Below are positions 1 through 6,956 of a stretch of DNA of 11,853 nt, in pieces (position 1 is the first letter of the stretch; every line of letters starts with the position of its first letter). Under the pieces are notes generated by a model, which was given only the letters and a program-made list of their open reading frames with translations, ran no database searches and was not told the origin of the DNA. Source of the stretch: Candidatus Methylomirabilis sp. (GTDB taxonomy: Bacteria > DYJV01); contig DYJV01000068.1 in assembly GCA_020722945.1 (NCBI GenBank), forward strand, positions 1 through 11,853, given 5' to 3'. The translations under genes and the position numbers were made by a program.

Positions 1-7
1 TTACTAA

Positions 8-247
8 CTTTCAAGTGATAAGATTAGAAAATTATCAGAAAAGTATAACTATTTTCCCCTGATTTAATGATTACAAAATGTTAAAAAGGAAAAAGAAGAT
101 TATTTAGATCAACAAATTGAAACTTTGAAGCTTGATCTTGTATAATACATCAAAAAAGATAGAGAGTTTATATCTTTAAAAAATCAGAGTATTATTAATA
201 TTTTAAAATTAAAAAAAATGCTTGATTTTTTAAAAAAAATTCTATAA
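8..247 (+). pseudogene. Possible decayed remnant of a coiled-coil-like reading frame
   Basis: I do not recognise a gene here. Frame 2 reads as sequence of protein-like composition (rich in K, E, D, L, I and Q, for example EDYLDQQIETLKLDL from about 95) but is broken by in-frame stops at 65-67, 68-70 and 143-145 and ends at TAA 245-247. The segments either side of the stop at 143 stay in the same frame and have similar heptad-like composition, which would fit point-mutation decay of a helical protein. The stop at 143 lies inside the TATAAT of the downstream promoter. In such AT-rich DNA, open stretches of 24 and 33 codons with this composition can arise by chance, so this is a suggestion only. 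Confidence 0.25.
117..146 (+). promoter_or_regulatory. Promoter of the rpsP operon
   Basis: TTGAAA (117-122) and a perfect TATAAT (141-146) are separated by 18 nt, a good match to a housekeeping sigma-70-type promoter. Transcription would start near 153, leaving a leader of about 140 nt before rpsP. It is the best promoter match between the window start and rpsP. A weaker alternative is TTGATT (222-227) with TATAAG (243-248), whose spacer of 15 nt is short. Confidence 0.6.
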
Positions 248-292
248 GAGAATAACCTATTTTAATATTTTTTCTATAAGGAGAGTAACTTT

Positions 293-550
293 ATGGCAGT
301 TAGAATCAGATGTCAAAGATTAGGAAGAAAGAAGAAACCTTTTTTTAGAATTGTCGCAGCTAATTCAGAATCACCAAGAGACGGAAAGTTTTTAGAAATT
401 TTAGGCTACTATAATCCTTTACCAGATCCTTCTGTAATCAAGATAAATGCAGATAGATATAAATATTGGTTAAATGTCGGAGCACAACCTTCTAATACTG
501 TGGCTAAATTAGTTGAAAATACAAAGTTATTTGAACAATCAGAAGAATAA
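293..550 (+). CDS. rpsP: 30S ribosomal protein S16 (bS16)
   Basis: Component of the 30S subunit that binds 16S rRNA and helps assemble the 5' and central domains. The 85-residue product has the family length and the diagnostic N-terminus [20 protein letters not shown], followed by [16 protein letters not shown] and a C-terminal helical part with [11 protein letters not shown]. The ATG is preceded by AAGGAG at 278-283 with 9-nt spacing, so the start is secure. It is the first gene of a run encoding translation factors; only 14 bp separate it from the KH-domain gene. The rpsP-khpA-rimM-trmD-rplS order is a classic bacterial arrangement, which supports every member. Confidence 0.98.
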   Translation: MAVRIRCQRLGRKKKPFFRIVAANSESPRDGKFLEILGYYNPLPDPSVIKINADRYKYWLNVGAQPSNTVAKLVENTKLFEQSEE

Positions 551-564
551 GGAGGATCAGATTA

Positions 565-798
565 ATGTTAAAAGAACTTATTGAATTTGTTGCAAAATCT
601 TTGGTAGATTATCCTGAAAAGGTAAAGGTTACTGAGGTAGAGGGTGAAAAGACTTCTGTTATTGAGCTATTGGTAGCAAAAGAAGATCTGGGGAAAGTTA
701 TCGGTAAACAGGGTAAAACAGCAAGAGCATTAAGGACAATTTTAGCAGCCTCATCAAACAAAGTAAACAAAAGAGCAGTTTTAGAAATAATTGAATAA
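565..798 (+). CDS. khpA: KH-domain RNA-binding protein KhpA (YlqC/UPF0109 family)
   Basis: Small RNA-binding protein of 77 residues, the normal size for KhpA, which in other bacteria pairs with KhpB/Jag and influences cell division and RNA metabolism. A single KH domain covers almost the whole protein; the GxxG loop is GKQG at residues 47-50 within [20 protein letters not shown] near-perfect ribosome binding site AAGGAGG (549-555) lies 9 nt before ATG. Its stop codon overlaps the TTG start of rimM by 8 bp, so the two are probably translationally coupled. Family assignment comes from motif and gene position; specific RNA targets cannot be read from sequence. Confidence 0.95.
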   Translation: MLKELIEFVAKSLVDYPEKVKVTEVEGEKTSVIELLVAKEDLGKVIGKQGKTARALRTILAASSNKVNKRAVLEIIE

Positions 799-1294
799 AC
801 AGCTTCTTAAGATTGGCAAGTTTATTAAACCTCACGGAATAAAAGGTTTAATAAAGTTTTTTTATTATGGAGATTTAGACAATTTTGATTATAAAGAAGT
901 TTTTCTTGAAAATGAAGGAAAACTTCTTTCTTATTTTATAGAGCAGTGGCGTCATTTTAAAGATAACATCCTCCTCTTAAAGATAAAAGGTATTGATACC
1001 ATTGAAGATATTGATACTTTTCTCAAAGGGAGAGATGTCTTCGTAAATAGAGAAAATATTACTCCTCTTGAAGATGGAGAGTATTATTGGTTTGAGTTGA
1101 TTGGTTCTAAAGTTTACGATATGGATAAGAATTACATTGGTGAACTCACTCAAATAATCGAAACAGGTAGTAACGATGTTTTTATTGTTAAAGATAAGGA
1201 TAAAGAAATTCTTATTCCATACATAGAAGATGTTGTAAAAGAGATAGATATCGCAAACTCTCAAATATTTGTATCTATGTTAGAGGCAGTTTAA
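791..1294 (+). CDS. rimM: Ribosome maturation factor RimM
   Basis: Assembly factor that binds S19 and promotes maturation of the 30S head. The N-terminal RimM domain contains [16 protein letters not shown] (residues 8-23). The C-terminal PRC-barrel contains [14 protein letters not shown] (from about 97) and GSNDVFIV...[14 protein letters not shown], both typical. Length 167 residues is usual. The start must be the TTG at 791: the conserved N-terminus begins a few codons later and there is no in-frame ATG nearby. This start lies inside the khpA reading frame (8-bp overlap) and no clear Shine-Dalgarno precedes it, so initiation probably depends on ribosomes ending khpA. The next gene starts 2 nt after the stop. 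Confidence 0.95.
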   Translation: MNKQLLKIGKFIKPHGIKGLIKFFYYGDLDNFDYKEVFLENEGKLLSYFIEQWRHFKDNILLLKIKGIDTIEDIDTFLKGRDVFVNRENITPLEDGEYYWFELIGSKVYDMDKNYIGELTQIIETGSNDVFIVKDKDKEILIPYIEDVVKEIDIANSQIFVSMLEAV

Positions 1295-1296
1295 TT

Positions 1297-2577
1297 TTGT
1301 TTCATTTTAATGTTCTTACTATTTTCCCTGAAATAATTGACAATTTTCTTAAATTCTCAATTCTAAAAAGGGGCATTGAAAGCAACCTAATCTCTTGTAA
1401 TATCTTAAATATTAGGGATTTTGCAGAAAATAAACATAAAGTAGTAGATGACACCCCTTACGGTGGAGGTTTAGGTATGGTTTTAAAACCTGAACCAATT
1501 ATTAATGCTATCAGCTCTTTGACAAATGAGAAGAAAGGTAAACTAATTATTTTATCTGCAAAAGGGAAACTTTTTAACAGCCGTAAAGCATTAGAATATT
1601 CAAAGTGTGATGCGATCACCCTAATATGTGGACGATATGAAGGGATAGACCAGAGAATTATCGATATTGCTGACGAGGAGATTAGTATAGGGGATTTTAT
1701 CCTCATGGGTGGAGAGATAGCTGCATCTGTAATAATTGAGAGTGTTTCAAGATTTATCCCCGGAGTTTTAGGGAAAGAAGATTCAGCTATAAATGAGTCT
1801 TTCTCTGGCAACTTTCTTGAGTATCCTCAATATACAAAACCAAAAGAGCACAACAACCTCTCTGTTCCAGAGATACTTACCTCAGGGCACCATAAAGAGA
1901 TCGAAAAATGGAGAAAAACTCAACAGCTCAAAATCACTCTCCAGAATAGACCAGATCTTATAAGAGAACGGGAATACCCTCTATCAATTGAAGAGATAAA
2001 AGAAATTAAGGCAAATTTACCACCAAAAGAGATTTATGTATCACTTATTCATTACCCTGTTTACAACAAAAATGGTGATGAAGTCGCAACTGCAACAACC
2101 AACATGGATATACACGATATTGCACGAGCCTCAAGAACATACTGTATCTCAAAATATTTTATAGTTACCCCTATTATTGACCAGATAAATTATATAAAAA
2201 GAATTACCAAACATTGGATTGAAGGATACGGTTACCAATACAACAAAAATCGTTCAGAAGCTCTCAATACAATAGAGATAATGACCACTTTTGAAGAGTG
2301 TATCCAAAACATAAAAGATTTTACCACAAAAAAACTTCTTATAGTTGGAACATCCGCAAGCCATTCAGACAACAATCTAATCTCTTTCAGAAAATTGAGA
2401 GAGTTAGCTGAAGAGTATGCTATACTTCTTGTTTTTGGGACAGGATGGGGATTATCGAAGAAATTATTCGATAGATTTGATTATATACTTGAACCCATTT
2501 ATGGATTAGGCGAATTTAATCATCTTTCTGTAAGAAGTGCAGTATCAATAGTATTAGACAGAATATTAAAAATATAA
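1297..2577 (+). CDS. trmD: tRNA (guanine-37-N1)-methyltransferase TrmD fused to a C-terminal SPOUT-type RNA methyltransferase domain
   Basis: Residues 1 to about 228 are TrmD, which uses S-adenosylmethionine to methylate N1 of G37 in tRNAs and prevents +1 frameshifting. Diagnostic motifs are [19 protein letters not shown] (50-68), [12 protein letters not shown] (111-122), the knot segment [14 protein letters not shown] (127-140) and [11 protein letters not shown] (149-159). Residues from about 246 to 426 match the separate SAM-dependent SPOUT family (Pfam Methyltrn_RNA_4, like Thermotoga TM1570): [15 protein letters not shown] (246-260), VGTSASH (350-356), FGTGWGL (380-386) and [16 protein letters not shown] (407-422). 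The two halves form one uninterrupted frame joined by a charged linker. TTG is the start; AGAGG (1282-1286) lies 10 nt upstream. Aligned by eye, E. coli catalytic Asp169 corresponds to Glu167 here (INESF against TEDSF), while Arg154 is kept as Arg152. The target of the C-terminal domain is unknown to me. Confidence 0.95.
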   Translation: MFHFNVLTIFPEIIDNFLKFSILKRGIESNLISCNILNIRDFAENKHKVVDDTPYGGGLGMVLKPEPIINAISSLTNEKKGKLIILSAKGKLFNSRKALEYSKCDAITLICGRYEGIDQRIIDIADEEISIGDFILMGGEIAASVIIESVSRFIPGVLGKEDSAINESFSGNFLEYPQYTKPKEHNNLSVPEILTSGHHKEIEKWRKTQQLKITLQNRPDLIREREYPLSIEEIKEIKANLPPKEIYVSLIHYPVYNKNGDEVATATTNMDIHDIARASRTYCISKYFIVTPIIDQINYIKRITKHWIEGYGYQYNKNRSEALNTIEIMTTFEECIQNIKDFTTKKLLIVGTSASHSDNNLISFRKLRELAEEYAILLVFGTGWGLSKKLFDRFDYILEPIYGLGEFNHLSVRSAVSIVLDRILKI

Positions 2578-2594
2578 CATCAGGAGGAGATAAA

Positions 2595-2942
2595 ATGAAT
2601 ACCATCGATTATTTACAAATGGAACAGATGAGAGAAGATATCCCAAGTTTTAAAGCTGGGGATACAATAAAAGTTCATTTGAGAGTTAGAGAGGGTGACA
2701 AAGAGAGAATCCAGATATTTCAAGGAGATGTAATTGCAAAGAGAAATAATGGATTAGCTTCAACCTTTACTGTAAGAAAAGTATCATTTGGAATAGGAGT
2801 AGAGAGGGTTTTCCCTTTACATTCACCATTTTTGGATAAGGTAGAGATTGTTAAAACAGGTAAAGTAAGACGTGGTAAACTTTACTACCTCAGAAATCTT
2901 AAAGGTAAAGCAGCTAAAATAGAAGAAAAGAAAACTTGGTAA
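2595..2942 (+). CDS. rplS: 50S ribosomal protein L19 (bL19)
   Basis: Large-subunit protein located at the interface with the 30S subunit. The 115-residue product has the family length and motifs: [65 protein letters not shown] and [14 protein letters not shown] strong AGGAGGAG (2582-2589) precedes ATG with 5-nt spacing, much stronger than the sites of its immediate downstream neighbours. It lies 17 bp after the TrmD fusion and 13 bp before rnhB. This completes the translation part of the operon. Confidence 0.98.
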   Translation: MNTIDYLQMEQMREDIPSFKAGDTIKVHLRVREGDKERIQIFQGDVIAKRNNGLASTFTVRKVSFGIGVERVFPLHSPFLDKVEIVKTGKVRRGKLYYLRNLKGKAAKIEEKKTW

Positions 2943-2955
2943 CAAAATTGATATA

Positions 2956-3549
2956 ATGTCAAATAAATTATTTTTATTTGATATAGGGATAAGAGAAAAA
3001 TATCCTATTATCGCTGGTGTAGATGAAGCAGGCCGCGGTCCATTAGCAGGTCCAGTAGTTGCATCAGCAGTAATATTACCACAAGATTTTAATTCAGATA
3101 TAATAAATGATTCAAAAAAGCTTTCTCCATCTCAAAGGGAGAAAGCTTTTTTTTTGATTAAAGATATCGCTCTTGATTTTTCAGTTACAGCTTTAAGCAA
3201 CCAAATCATAGATAAGATCAATATCCTTAATGCTACTCTTTTAGCAATGAGAACCTCCATAGAGAAACTAAAAATATCTCCAGATACCGTAATCATTGAT
3301 GGGGACAAGCACCCTTTATCAAAATATAATGAGCAATTAATCGTAAAAGGTGATACACTTTCACTTTCAATAGCTTCAGCATCTATAATTTCAAAATATA
3401 TAAGGGATAGGTTAATGGATAATTACAGCAAGATTTACCCTTTATATAACTTTTCAAAACATAAAGGTTATCCAACAAAAGAGCATAGAGAGATGATAGC
3501 GAAGTTTGGAATCTCAAAAATCCATAGAAGAAGTTTTAGGCTTCTATAA
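2956..3549 (+). CDS. rnhB: Ribonuclease HII
   Basis: Cleaves RNA in RNA-DNA hybrids and starts ribonucleotide excision repair at single ribonucleotides embedded in DNA. The 197-residue protein has the full catalytic set: Asp23-Glu24 in GVDEAGRGPLAGPVV (21-35), Asp115 in VIIDGD (112-117) and Asp133 in VKGDTLSLSIASASIISK (130-147), plus DSKKLS (52-57) and HKGYPTKEH (169-177). ATG 2956 is the only start that retains the N-terminus. No Shine-Dalgarno is visible before it, so translation may rely on ribosomes finishing rplS 13 bp upstream. A perfect hairpin with a T-run lies inside the coding sequence (separate entry), over codons for the conserved DSKKLS region and REKAFF. Confidence 0.97.
   Translation: MSNKLFLFDIGIREKYPIIAGVDEAGRGPLAGPVVASAVILPQDFNSDIINDSKKLSPSQREKAFFLIKDIALDFSVTALSNQIIDKINILNATLLAMRTSIEKLKISPDTVIIDGDKHPLSKYNEQLIVKGDTLSLSIASASIISKYIRDRLMDNYSKIYPLYNFSKHKGYPTKEHREMIAKFGISKIHRRSFRLL
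3114..3155 (+). terminator. Intrinsic-terminator-like hairpin inside rnhB
   Basis: AAAAAAGCTTTCTCC (3114-3128) and GGAGAAAGCTTTTTT (3138-3152) are perfect 15-bp inverted complements around a 9-nt loop (3129-3137), and T residues run without break from 3147 to 3155. This is the layout of a factor-independent terminator, except that it sits about 160 nt inside an intact reading frame. The stem has five G-C pairs, all in the loop-proximal part. The complementary strand also has a run of six T after the hairpin. Structure is seen directly; termination activity is inference. Confidence 0.5.
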
Positions 3550-3552
3550 GAC

Positions 3553-3924
3553 ATGAAAATATCACGAGGGAAATTTGGAGAGATTATTGCAAAAAATTAC
3601 CTTGAAAAAAATGGTTACAAAGTATTATTTCAAAATTACAAGACAAGGTTTGGAGAAATTGATATTATAGCAGAAGAGAAAGATTTTATAATATTTGTAG
3701 AGGTTAAATATAGGACAAACCCCAATTTTGGAAAAGCAGAGGAGAGCATAAACAATTTTAAATTAGAAAAGATAAAGAAAACAGCAGAGCATTTTATCGA
3801 ATCATTCAACAAAGTAACACACAAAATCAGATTTGACATCATTGCAATCAATAACTTCAGCCATTTAGAGATTAACCATTACAAAAATATCATTTTAGAG
3901 GGGGATATACAGTATGATAGATAA
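3553..3924 (+). CDS. yraN: YraN/UPF0102-family endonuclease-like protein
   Basis: A 123-residue member of the UPF0102 (YraN) family, which has a restriction-endonuclease-like fold; its cellular role is not well established. Visible family motifs are GKFGEIIAKNYLEKNGYKVL (residues 6-25), RFGEIDIIAEEKDFIIFVEV (32-51) and the following KYR. Acidic residues and lysine in GEIDII and FVEVKYR form the predicted nuclease-like site. It starts 3 bp after rnhB with no strong ribosome binding site and overlaps the next gene by 11 bp. The rnhB-yraN pairing is common in bacteria and hints at a role in nucleic acid repair or recombination, which is inference. Confidence 0.93.
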   Translation: MKISRGKFGEIIAKNYLEKNGYKVLFQNYKTRFGEIDIIAEEKDFIIFVEVKYRTNPNFGKAEESINNFKLEKIKKTAEHFIESFNKVTHKIRFDIIAINNFSHLEINHYKNIILEGDIQYDR

Positions 3925-5320
3925 AAGTATTTTCAGGGAGTATGACATAAGGGGTATTATTGACCAGAATCTTAATGAAAAAGCAGTAAGATTAATTGCA
4001 AGAGCTTACGGAAGCCATTTATACAAGAAATCATCCCCCAAAAATCAACTCACAATTTCAATAGGAATGGACGCAAGGGTATCTTCAGAAAAATTTTTTA
4101 AAATAATGGCTGATGAATTTTCAAAGATAGGGATAAATGTGATTGGTATTGGATTATGTCCCACACCACTTCTCTATTACTCACTATTTTCAATTAAAGA
4201 TTTAGATGGTGGAGTAATGATTACAGGGAGTCACAATCCTCCAGAATACAATGGTTTTAAAATTTGTGTCGGCAAAGACACTATTTATGGTGAGGAGATA
4301 CAAGAGCTATATCAGATAATAATTAACAACAAGATGGTATCAGATAGAGAGCAAAAGGGAGATATCTCATATTTTGATATAAAAAAATCTTATATAGATT
4401 ACATCACTAAGCAGTTCTCACATCTTAATGGATGTTTCAAACAGAGCATAGTCATAGATGCAGGCAATGGCGTTGGAAATCTTGTTGCACCTAAAATATT
4501 ACGAAATCTTGGGTTTAATGTTATAGATATATTCTCAGAACCTGATGGAAATTTTCCCAACCACCACCCTGACCCAACAGTTGAGAAAAATTTAGAAACA
4601 CTCAAAAAAAGAGTTTTAGAGAGTAACGCTATACTCGGTATAGGTTATGACGGTGATGCTGACAGAATCGGTGCGATTGATGAGAATGCAAATATAATAT
4701 GGGGGGATCAACTTATGATTCTCTATTCAAGGGATATTCTTGAAAATAGTAAAGGTGCAAAAATAATAGGTGAAGTAAAATGTTCACAAACAATGTATGA
4801 TGACATCGCTAAAAATGGTGGCATACCGATAATGTGGAGAACTGGTCATTCACTTATAAAAAACAAATTAAAAGATGAGAAAGCCGCTATTGCAGGTGAG
4901 ATGAGTGGGCATATCTTCTTTGCTGACAGATATTTTGGTTATGACGATGCTATATATGCAACTCTGAGATTAGTAGAGATAATTTGCAAAAAAAAGGTAA
5001 AATTAAGTCAACTCCTTCAAAATATTCCAAAAACTTTTATAACAGAGGAGATACGATTTAATTGCCCTGAAGATAAAAAATTTTCTATCCCTGAAAAGTT
5101 AAAAGCTCTTATAATTGAAGACAAAACTTTAAAGAACCAAATTAAGGATATTATAACAATCGATGGAGTTAGAATTATATTTGAAGATGGATGGGGACTT
5201 GTGAGGGCAAGCAATACTCAATCTGTTTTGGTTATGAGATTTGAGGGGAACAGTTTAGAGAAGAGGGATTTTTACAGAACTGTAATAGAAAATAAGCTAC
5301 AAATATTAATGCAAAATTAA
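3914..5320 (+). CDS. manB: Phosphomannomutase/phosphoglucomutase (AlgC-like)
   Basis: Interconverts hexose 6-phosphates and 1-phosphates, supplying mannose-1-P or glucose-1-P for nucleotide sugars, lipopolysaccharide and exopolysaccharide. The 468-residue protein carries all four landmarks of the alpha-D-phosphohexomutase family: phosphoserine loop TGSHNPPEYNGFKI (104-117) with Ser106, Mg2+ loop GYDGDADRIG (244-253) with Asp246, Asp248 and Asp250, sugar-binding GEMSGH (328-333), and phosphate-binding RASNTQS (431-437), where many relatives have proline instead of the last serine. The N-terminal FREYDIRG (7-14) is typical. GAGGGGGA just before ATG, inside yraN, is the likely ribosome binding site; the 11-bp overlap suggests coupling. 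Substrate preference between mannose and glucose cannot be decided from motifs, so the gene symbol is provisional. Confidence 0.93.
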   Translation: MIDKSIFREYDIRGIIDQNLNEKAVRLIARAYGSHLYKKSSPKNQLTISIGMDARVSSEKFFKIMADEFSKIGINVIGIGLCPTPLLYYSLFSIKDLDGGVMITGSHNPPEYNGFKICVGKDTIYGEEIQELYQIIINNKMVSDREQKGDISYFDIKKSYIDYITKQFSHLNGCFKQSIVIDAGNGVGNLVAPKILRNLGFNVIDIFSEPDGNFPNHHPDPTVEKNLETLKKRVLESNAILGIGYDGDADRIGAIDENANIIWGDQLMILYSRDILENSKGAKIIGEVKCSQTMYDDIAKNGGIPIMWRTGHSLIKNKLKDEKAAIAGEMSGHIFFADRYFGYDDAIYATLRLVEIICKKKVKLSQLLQNIPKTFITEEIRFNCPEDKKFSIPEKLKALIIEDKTLKNQIKDIITIDGVRIIFEDGWGLVRASNTQSVLVMRFEGNSLEKRDFYRTVIENKLQILMQN

Positions 5321-5369
5321 AAAATTACTAATAATTAATATTTTAATGATTATAGAATTTTTTCTCTTT

Positions 5370-5399
5370 TTGATACTAAGAGTAAATATTTAATATAGA
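5370..5399 (+). promoter_or_regulatory. Candidate promoter for the metallohydrolase-TPR-regulator genes
   Basis: The 175-bp AT-rich gap 5321-5495 contains no gene and no GC-rich terminator hairpin that I can see. TTGATA (5370-5375) with TATAGA (5394-5399) at 18-nt spacing is one candidate; a second TTGATA (5414-5419) has only a poor -10 (AATTAT, 5437-5442). In DNA this AT-rich such matches are common, so the exact site is uncertain, but a new transcription unit starting in this gap is likely. Confidence 0.3.
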
Positions 5400-5495
5400 G
5401 ATACAAATTTTTATTGATATTTTTAACTTTTTATGCAATTATTAACAGCAGTTTTTATGAATATTTATTTTAATTAGAAGAAAGAGAGGAAGTTT

Positions 5496-6122
5496 ATGAT
5501 TTTTAAGCACCTGCTTGTAGGACCACTTGATGTAAACTGCTTTATACTCGGTTGTGAGAAAACAAAGGAATCTATCGTTATAGACCCAGGTGGAAATGTT
5601 CAAGACATTATTGACTTTTTAACTACAAATCACCTTAAACTCAAATATATTTTATGCACACATTCGCACTTCGACCATATTGGAGGGAACAAACAACTTA
5701 AAGATTTTACTGGTGCAAAGATAGCTATTCATAAAGATGAAGCTGACTCTATCACCAATATTTCATCTACTGCTGCTTTATTCGGCATGAAAATAGACAA
5801 CTCCCCTGAAGCAGATATACTCCTTAACGATGGAGACAAACTCTATGTAGGGGAGGAGATCACCCTTACAACCATCCATACACCCGGTCATTCCTCTGGT
5901 TCCTCCTCTTTTTTACTTGAAAATAGTAAAATTATTTTTGTAGGTGATACACTATTTGCTGGTTCAATAGGTCGGACAGATTTACCCGGTGGAGATTTTT
6001 CAACTCTTATCAATTCAGTTAAAAAAAATATCTTCACATTACCTGATGAAACTACTGTTTTACCCGGACATGGACCAGATACATCTGTTGGGGAAGAGAA
6101 GAGGCATAATCCCTTTTTTTAG
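5496..6122 (+). CDS. Metallo-beta-lactamase-fold hydrolase, glyoxalase II-like (YcbL type)
   Basis: Predicted dinuclear-metal hydrolase of 208 residues, similar to the short YcbL/GloB-like group that can hydrolyse thioesters such as S-lactoylglutathione; the true substrate is unknown. Metal ligands are visible in order: THSHFDH (55-61: His56, His58, Asp60, His61), His132 in HTPGHSSGS (128-136), Asp151 in GDTLFAGSIGRTDLPGG (150-166) and His192 in VLPGHGPDTSVGEE (188-201). The protein lacks the C-terminal substrate-binding helical domain of full glyoxalase II, as usual for YcbL. AGAGAGGA (5483-5490) precedes ATG by 5 nt. The gene ends with CCC TTT TTT TAG, giving the typical NPFF tail. Confidence 0.93.
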   Translation: MIFKHLLVGPLDVNCFILGCEKTKESIVIDPGGNVQDIIDFLTTNHLKLKYILCTHSHFDHIGGNKQLKDFTGAKIAIHKDEADSITNISSTAALFGMKIDNSPEADILLNDGDKLYVGEEITLTTIHTPGHSSGSSSFLLENSKIIFVGDTLFAGSIGRTDLPGGDFSTLINSVKKNIFTLPDETTVLPGHGPDTSVGEEKRHNPFF

Positions 6123-6215
6123 AACAATTAAAAAGTTTATTTTAGGCTACGAAATATCTCTCTTTTATTTTTAAGTATCAACCAAATTTAAATAGATAGT
6201 AGGAAAGGGGATAAA

Positions 6216-6956
6216 ATGGATATAAAAGAGGGTGTCTATTCAAAAACATCTATGATAAAAATAGGGACAGGCTCAACATCCAAGAAGACAAAATCTGTAA
6301 ACTACTACTATGCAAAACAGAAAGACACCAATACAATCTCTGTGGATCTCCTCAGTGTTAACCACCAACCTATAGGTTTTATAGAAGATATCGAAGTTGA
6401 TAAATTCCTAAAAGAGTATGAATTTATTTCTGATCTTACCACATTCAAGAAAAATGAGGAGAAGTTATTACCAGAGAAAATTGAATCTACTGAACATGTA
6501 AGATTAGGAGACAAACACTTAGATAACAAAGAGTTCAATAGTGCAGAATACGAATATGGGATAGCTCTCAAATATGATGAGAAAAATCTTAAAGCTCACC
6601 ATGGAATAAGTAAAGTATATCTTGAAACAGGACAAACAGAAAAAGCAAAAGATATACTCAAGAAAATGAGTGCTATCGAAGAATTATACGACCCAGAGAA
6701 CAAACATATATTCAATGAATTGGCAATAAATTTAAGAAAGCAAAAGATGTATGAAGAAGCATTTAATAATTACCAAAAAGCTATCAGCATGGACCCAAAC
6801 GACGAGATACTTTATTACAATATGGCAAGAGCATATTACGACAAAGGTGAATTGGAAACAGCAATAAAGATATTTCAACAAGCACTAACTATAAACCCTA
6901 ATTTTACAGAGGCCAAAAAAGCACTCGATTTTATCACAAGAAAAATGAAACAATGA
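6216..6956 (+). CDS. Tetratricopeptide repeat protein
   Basis: Unrecognised at gene level. The 246-residue protein has no signal peptide and is probably cytoplasmic. Residues 1 to about 90 are a lysine-rich, non-TPR region (MDIKEGVYSKTSMIKIGTG, then SVNYYYAKQKD) of unknown function. Residues from about 93 to the end are helical repeats: around 93-126, a weaker one around 127-155, then two clear TPRs, 164-197 (ending SMDPND) and 198-231 (YNMARAYYDKGELETAIKIF, ending TINPNF). TPRs form protein-protein scaffolds. AGGAAAGGGG (6201-6210) precedes ATG by 5 nt. The stop overlaps the next gene's start as ATGA, so it is translationally coupled to a Crp-family regulator and may act in the same pathway; that is inference. 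Confidence 0.85.
   Translation: MDIKEGVYSKTSMIKIGTGSTSKKTKSVNYYYAKQKDTNTISVDLLSVNHQPIGFIEDIEVDKFLKEYEFISDLTTFKKNEEKLLPEKIESTEHVRLGDKHLDNKEFNSAEYEYGIALKYDEKNLKAHHGISKVYLETGQTEKAKDILKKMSAIEELYDPENKHIFNELAINLRKQKMYEEAFNNYQKAISMDPNDEILYYNMARAYYDKGELETAIKIFQQALTINPNFTEAKKALDFITRKMKQ

Noticed and set aside
16-37. TGATAA/TTATCA inverted repeat as a terminator of an upstream gene
   Set aside because: Only a 6-bp AT-rich stem with a 10-nt loop and no following T-run; too weak to call.
1458-1811. 117-codon minus-strand frame inside trmD
   Set aside because: Antisense shadow over the most conserved TrmD motifs, with no ribosome binding site or domain.
5989-6174. 61-codon frame running past the end of the metallohydrolase
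   Set aside because: It is a +1 shadow of the hydrolase 3' end; the hydrolase itself ends with the normal family tail NPFF.
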